From assembly GCF_000022205.1 (NCBI RefSeq), contig NC_012029.1:1178001-1242000 (forward strand): a stretch of DNA of 64,000 nucleotides. The letters run 5' to 3'. The notes below the pieces were generated by a model. That model saw nothing but the letters and a program-made list of their open reading frames with translations. It made no database searches and was not told the origin of the DNA. The stretch comes from Halorubrum lacusprofundi ATCC 49239 (lineage in GTDB: Archaea > Halobacteriota > Halobacteria > Halobacteriales > Haloferacaceae). Positions 60,222 through 64,000 of the stretch are shown piece by piece; position 1 is the stretch's first letter; the number at the start of each line of letters is the position of its first letter. The position numbers and the translations under genes are program-made.

Positions 60222-61214
60222 TCACACCGACTCGTACAGCGACCGGTACCGCTCGGCGATCGCGTCGAGGGAGAACGACTCGCTGCGCGCGGCCGCGTTC
60301 GACCCGAGTCGCTCTCGGAGCGTGGGATCCGTCAGGCGACGTATCGCGTCGGCGAACGCCTCGGTCTCGTCGTCCGCGGCGGCGGGATCGACTTTTAAGC
60401 AGTCCTCGTCGTGGTCGAGCCACGAGAACGTCTCGATGTCGCGGACGACGACCGCCTTGCCGGCGGTCATCGCCTCCAGTAGCGCGATCCCCTCGTTCTC
60501 CTCGTGGGTCGGGAACAGGAACACGTCGCCGGCGGCGAACGCGCCCCGAATGTCGTCGACGAACCCGGTGAACGTGCAGTTCTCTGGCGACTCCTCGATG
60601 AGCCGGGTGGTCTCGCGGCCTTTTAAGGAGAGGTCGAGCGGCCCGAACCACGCGAAGTCGATGTCGGGTAGTTCGCGGGCGAGGTCGACGAACGTCTCCA
60701 ACCCCTTCCGCTTGATCACGTGCCCGACGAGGAAGACGGTCGGCGGGGACAGATCGTAGCGCTCGCGGTACTCGTCCTCCAGCGACTCGAAGCCGGCGAG
60801 CTTCTCGCGGTCGACGCCGTTCGAGATGACGGTCGTCGGAGTGTCGGTGTACTCCTCGATCACGCCGCGGTTGTACTCGGAGGGACAGACCAGCGCGTCG
60901 GCGAGTCGATACGCCCGGCTCAAGTAGGGCTTGAGCGGCTTCGCGAGCGCGTTGGTAAAGCGGAAGCTGTCGCCGAAGTCCTCCGCGGTGACGTGGGTGT
61001 GCGCGACCACGGGAATCCCGCGGTCGCTCGCGCGCTTCGCGTACCAAACGGAGCGCGGCCCCATCAGGTTGCAGTGGAGCACGTCGGCGTCGAGTGTCGC
61101 CTCGGTCGTGTACTCGATCCCCTCGCGGTCGAGCATCTTCCGCTGGTGGACGACCGACTCGTGGATGCCGCCGGTGACGTGATCCTCGAACTCGAAGTAG
61201 TGGCTGACCTTCAT
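60222..61214 (-). CDS. GT4-type glycosyltransferase
   Basis: 330 residues of the GT-B fold. The N-terminal domain starts MKVSHYFEFEDHVTGGIHES with the Gly-Gly acceptor loop; the C-terminal domain holds LVGHVIKRKGLETFVDLAREL and the donor-binding FPTHEENEGIALLEAMTAGKAVV with the E-x7-E pattern. It probably transfers a sugar during S-layer N-glycan or exopolysaccharide synthesis. It lies 40 bases downstream of a sulfatase-like gene on the same strand. Confidence 0.9.
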   Translation of the reverse strand: MKVSHYFEFEDHVTGGIHESVVHQRKMLDREGIEYTTEATLDADVLHCNLMGPRSVWYAKRASDRGIPVVAHTHVTAEDFGDSFRFTNALAKPLKPYLSRAYRLADALVCPSEYNRGVIEEYTDTPTTVISNGVDREKLAGFESLEDEYRERYDLSPPTVFLVGHVIKRKGLETFVDLARELPDIDFAWFGPLDLSLKGRETTRLIEESPENCTFTGFVDDIRGAFAAGDVFLFPTHEENEGIALLEAMTAGKAVVVRDIETFSWLDHDEDCLKVDPAAADDETEAFADAIRRLTDPTLRERLGSNAAARSESFSLDAIAERYRSLYESV

Positions 61215-61254
61215 CGCGGGGTCGTCGCGGAGTCGCGATTGGGGGCGGCGACGA

Positions 61255-62121
61255 TCACTCCACTTCCAGCCACGGGACCTCCATCAGCGGCGGGATGTGC
61301 GTCTCGATGTGGTGTTCCCACACGCCCTCCTCGCCGAACGCCTCGCCGTGGTCGGCGGTGACGACCACCGTCCCGTCGAGCTCGTCGGCGAGCTCGGCGA
61401 CGGACTCCAAGGCGATCCGGAGGTTCTCCTCGTAGAGCTTGAGCGCGGTCACGCGAGTGCCGTCTTTCACGAGGTCCTTGGGATCGAGTTCGAGCCACAG
61501 CCCCGCCTTCTGGGCGAACTCGCTGTCGTCGAGCCGGCTCTCGATCTTCGGCCGGACCGAGTCGCTAAGCGACGAGAGGAGGCCGCCGCCGTCGTCGTTG
61601 TCGCCGTTCTCGGCCTCCTCCTCCTGCCGTTTGATCCCCTTCTGGATCTGCTTGAGCTTCTGGCCCTTCCCGCGCGAGAGGTACGGCGCGTGCGGCTGCA
61701 TGTAGTGCAGCACGGTCCGGTCGGCGCGCTCGACGGCGTCGAGGTTGTTCCGATACGCCTCCGCGAGGCTCTCCGGCGGGACGGTACCCAGATCGTCGTC
61801 CCAGCCGGTCTTCCAGACGTCGTGGATGTCGCTGATGTGGTCGGAGGCGGTCCACTCGTAGTCGCAGCTCGCGCCCCACTTCAGCTCGTTCAGCGGGATC
61901 CCCAGATCGTTGATAAAGGGGTTCCCCGAGAAGTAGGCGATGTCGTGGTCGCCGGTGAACGTCCGGTAGGCCCACTCCGGCGTCGACGACCCGACGCTCC
62001 GGCGCTTTTCGAGGTTGCCGTCGAGGTACTCGTCGTACACGTCCTCGAACACGTCGTAGCGGCACGCGTCCAACACCAGACAGTAGTCCCACTCCGATTC
62101 GAGGAACCGCTGATCGTCCAT
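61255..62121 (-). CDS. Alkaline-phosphatase/sulfatase superfamily protein
   Basis: About 288 residues. The N-terminal metal site starts with VLDACRYDVFEDVYD (Asp and Cys/Arg in the position of the nucleophile loop) and the C-terminal site is VVTADHGEAFGEEG followed by HHIETHIPPLMEVPW. These halves are typical of the sulfatase/phosphoethanolamine-transferase-like superfamily. A charged insertion near 175-205 is non-conserved. No signal peptide or membrane anchor is seen. The ATG at 62121 is chosen over 62190; the extra 23 residues are non-conserved. It probably modifies surface glycans with the GT next to it. Confidence 0.83.
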   Translation of the reverse strand: MDDQRFLESEWDYCLVLDACRYDVFEDVYDEYLDGNLEKRRSVGSSTPEWAYRTFTGDHDIAYFSGNPFINDLGIPLNELKWGASCDYEWTASDHISDIHDVWKTGWDDDLGTVPPESLAEAYRNNLDAVERADRTVLHYMQPHAPYLSRGKGQKLKQIQKGIKRQEEEAENGDNDDGGGLLSSLSDSVRPKIESRLDDSEFAQKAGLWLELDPKDLVKDGTRVTALKLYEENLRIALESVAELADELDGTVVVTADHGEAFGEEGVWEHHIETHIPPLMEVPWLEVE

Positions 62122-62310
62122 AAGTACGCCACCGTTCCCAGCCGACGGTTGTATTCTTGTTGATGCCGTCTCAAGAGACGAATCCGGCATATATCCGGTT
62201 TAAATGCCGGATTTGCGGCTATCTCATCTTCTGTTTCCCGGTCGAATCTGTGCTCGTCCGGGGGTGAGAACGATCAGACATTTAAAGTCCGCCAGCGCGT
62301 CATCTTCCCT
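62122..62310. promoter_or_regulatory. Divergent promoter region with two abutting palindromes
   Basis: CGTCTC-AA-GAGACG (62167-62180) directly abuts a perfect 10-bp inverted repeat, AATCCGGCAT-N13-ATGCCGGATT (62181-62213). TATA-like words lie inside the second repeat (ATATATCC, TTTAAAT). TTTAAAG at 62282-62288 is about 25 bases before the rightward ATG at 62311 and is its probable TATA box. Confidence 0.6.
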
Positions 62311-63324
62311 ATGGACGGGCGCCAGCGGCGGGGGCTGATCATCGGCGGGATCGCGGCGATAGTGATCCTCGCCGTCCTCTTCGTCGTCGTCGGAGCGGAC
62401 CGCGTGATCGAGACGCTGCTGGCGGCGGATCCCGCACTCGTCGCGGCAACGTTCGGGCTCGCGCTCTGCTGGCTGATCGCGTGGAGCCTCATGCTCCGGA
62501 CCGTACTCGGGTCGCTCGATGTCGATCTTTCGGTCACCACGTCCTTTCTCGTGTACTCTGGGGCCGTCTTCGCCAACAACGTCACCCCGTTCGGGCAGGC
62601 GGGCGGCGAGCCGGTGGCGGCGGCGCTTATCTCTCAGGCCTCCGGGTCGCGCTACGAGACGGGTCTCGTCGGGATCGCCAGCGTCGACGTGCTCAACGTC
62701 GTCCCATCCATCTCGATCGTGTTCCTAGGCGTCGGCTACTACGCGACCACCGCCGCGATCGGCGAGCGCCTTGAAGTCGCCGTCACGGTCGCCGTCGCGC
62801 TGATTGCGGCGATCGTCACGGCGATCGGCCTCGGCTGGCGGTACCGGCGGGTCGTCGTCGACCGCCTCCCGAGCGCGGTCGGCGGGCTGGCCGGGCGGCT
62901 GGACCGGTTCGACGCGGCGACGGTCGAGGCCGGGATCGCCGATAGACTGCAGAACTTCTTCGAAGACATCGAGCGCGTCGGAACGAGCCCCGGGCGGCTG
63001 GCCGCCGCGGTCGGCCTCTCGCTTTCCGGCTGGCTGTTCCAGGCGGCCGCACTCACGGTCGCGTTCGCCGCCGTCGGTCACGAGGTGGCACCGGTGGTCC
63101 CGCTTTTCGCCGTCCCGCTGGCGTACGTCGCGGGCGCGACCCCCCTCCCCGGCGGGCTCGGCGGAATCGAGGCGGCGTTCGTGGCGCTGCTCGTCCCGAC
63201 GACCGGTGTTCCGGCATCGGCGGTCACCGCTGCCGTGCTCGTGTTCCGCGGCGGCGTCTACTGGATGCCGATGGCGATCGGCGGCGTGTCGGCGTCGGTG
63301 CTCGGCGTCCGGACGGTCCGGTAG
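62311..63324 (+). CDS. AglD/LPG-synthase-type membrane protein (UPF0104)
   Basis: 337 residues with about eight membrane helices, the lysylphosphatidylglycerol synthase transmembrane-region family. Family phrases are NNVTPFGQAGGEPVAAALIS near residue 90 and ATPLPGGLGGIEAAFVALL near 275. In haloarchaea such proteins occur alone or fused to glycosyltransferases (as in AglD) and are thought to help flip or modify dolichol-linked sugars. The divergent glycosyltransferase and sulfatase-like genes support a glycan role here. Confidence 0.88.
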   Translation: MDGRQRRGLIIGGIAAIVILAVLFVVVGADRVIETLLAADPALVAATFGLALCWLIAWSLMLRTVLGSLDVDLSVTTSFLVYSGAVFANNVTPFGQAGGEPVAAALISQASGSRYETGLVGIASVDVLNVVPSISIVFLGVGYYATTAAIGERLEVAVTVAVALIAAIVTAIGLGWRYRRVVVDRLPSAVGGLAGRLDRFDAATVEAGIADRLQNFFEDIERVGTSPGRLAAAVGLSLSGWLFQAAALTVAFAAVGHEVAPVVPLFAVPLAYVAGATPLPGGLGGIEAAFVALLVPTTGVPASAVTAAVLVFRGGVYWMPMAIGGVSASVLGVRTVR

Positions 63325-63384
63325 CGGCGACCGATCGCAACAGCGCCACTTTTATCTGGGGAGCCGCTACCTCAGACGTTATAC

Positions 63385-64000
63385 ATGGGTGACGACGCTC
63401 TCAGCGCGATGGAAGCCAGAGAGCGGCTCTACGAGGTGATGGACCGAGATGTCCCTTTTGAGGAGAAGGCGACGCTGGCGCTCTCCATCGGGGAGGCGTA
63501 CCTGGGCGTGGAGAACGGACATCTGACGCGGATCGACGTCGAGAGCGACTACTGGAAGGCGATCGCCAGTACGGACTCGGTGGACGGACGGTTCCCGGTC
63601 GGGCTCCAGTTAGACCTCCAGAACACGTACTGCCGGCGAACGATCGACGGCGAGAGCCCGGTTCGACTGTACGACGCACCGAACCAGGGGTGGGACGACG
63701 ACCCCGCGTTCGAGCGGCACGGACTCCACTGTTACCACGGCAGTACGATCACCATCGACGACGGGGTCTGCGGAACGCTGTGTTTCGTCTCCACGGAGCC
63801 GCGTCCAGAGCCGTTCGCCGACGAGGAGACGCTGTTCGCTGAGCTTATCGCGCGGCTGTTGGAAACGGAGCTCCAAGCGGAACGGACGGAGGCAAAGATC
63901 GACCGGCTCGATCAGTTCGCCAGCGTCGTCTCCCACGACCTCAGAAGCCCGTTGAACGTCGCACAGGGCCGCGTCGATCTCGAACGATCGACCCGCGACA
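63385..64000 (+). CDS. GAF-type sensor histidine kinase, N-terminal part (runs off window)
   Basis: The frame opens at ATG 63385 (MGDDALSAMEARERLYEVMD) and is still open at the window end, 205 codons later. Residues about 25-165 form a GAF sensor domain (ATLALSIGEAYLGVENG, then HCYHGSTITIDDGVCGTLCF). A helical linker and the start of a HisKA dimerisation domain follow, with the phosphoacceptor His in FASVVSHDLRSPLN at about 187. The ATPase domain lies beyond the window. TTTTATC about 30 bases upstream is the likely promoter. Confidence 0.85.
   Translation, partial: MGDDALSAMEARERLYEVMDRDVPFEEKATLALSIGEAYLGVENGHLTRIDVESDYWKAIASTDSVDGRFPVGLQLDLQNTYCRRTIDGESPVRLYDAPNQGWDDDPAFERHGLHCYHGSTITIDDGVCGTLCFVSTEPRPEPFADEETLFAELIARLLETELQAERTEAKIDRLDQFASVVSHDLRSPLNVAQGRVDLERSTRD

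Overview
The window is a stretch of a haloarchaeal chromosome, most likely Halorubrum or a close relative (inference). The signs are very high GC, acidic proteins, leaderless genes with a TATA box about 25-30 bp before the start, Tat/lipobox secretion signals (halocyanin, ZnuA, WtpA), archaeal menaquinone and CoA enzymes, many small haloarchaea-specific DUF proteins, and a tRNA-Trp gene whose intron looks like a box C/D guide RNA. There is no rRNA and no CRISPR array.

Layout. 1-8.5 kb: the C-terminal part of an unknown protein, small conserved proteins, halocyanin, menC-menA, a DUF63 membrane protein, an Lrp regulator and 4-phosphopantoate-beta-alanine ligase. 8.5-16.7 kb: methylmalonyl-CoA mutase large subunit, a trkA-trkH-trkH-uspA potassium-uptake operon, and mscS-yhbY. 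16.7-18.1 kb: a SHOCT-domain gene split by an intact IS5-like element whose target duplication lets the original reading frame be rebuilt exactly. 18.2-21.1 kb: a znuACB-type metal transporter behind an 18-bp palindrome. 21.1-26.3 kb: an RND/MMPL exporter and a COG1361 surface protein, divergent from a TetR gene with a palindrome between them. 26.3-44.4 kb: mostly chromosomal housekeeping genes (HD hydrolase, CDF transporter, glutamate dehydrogenase, paired PH-domain proteins, acyl-CoA dehydrogenase, squalene synthase, Hel308-like helicase, HalX response regulator, IMP dehydrogenase), broken by a GC-rich intergenic array of small hairpins at 30.65-30.90 kb.

44.5-50.7 kb is more plastic: tRNA-Trp with its intron, a second intact IS with 7-bp target duplications, truncated SHOCT and PAS gene remnants in AT-richer DNA, a radical SAM/SPASM gene, and a tyrosine recombinase coupled to a ribbon-helix-helix protein. 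50.7-54.3 kb carries an unknown protein, a long acidic coiled-coil protein and a UlaG-like hydrolase. 54.5-57.1 kb is an arsenic-type locus: arsC faces an operon of an ArsA half-protein and two small proteins ending in Cys-Cys. The 5' ends of arsA and arsR appear to have been lost at one head-to-head junction, and arsR also has an in-frame TAG. 57.2-60.1 kb is a wtpABC (tungstate/molybdate) operon. 60.2-63.3 kb is a surface-glycan group (glycosyltransferase, alkaline-phosphatase-superfamily protein, AglD-like membrane protein). The window ends inside a GAF-type histidine kinase.

Most notable structures: six long inverted repeats inside the two unrelated transposase genes (three in each); the C(GNA)G triloop hairpin array; the Cys-Cys-ending protein pair coupled to a truncated arsA; and the guide-bearing tRNA-Trp intron.
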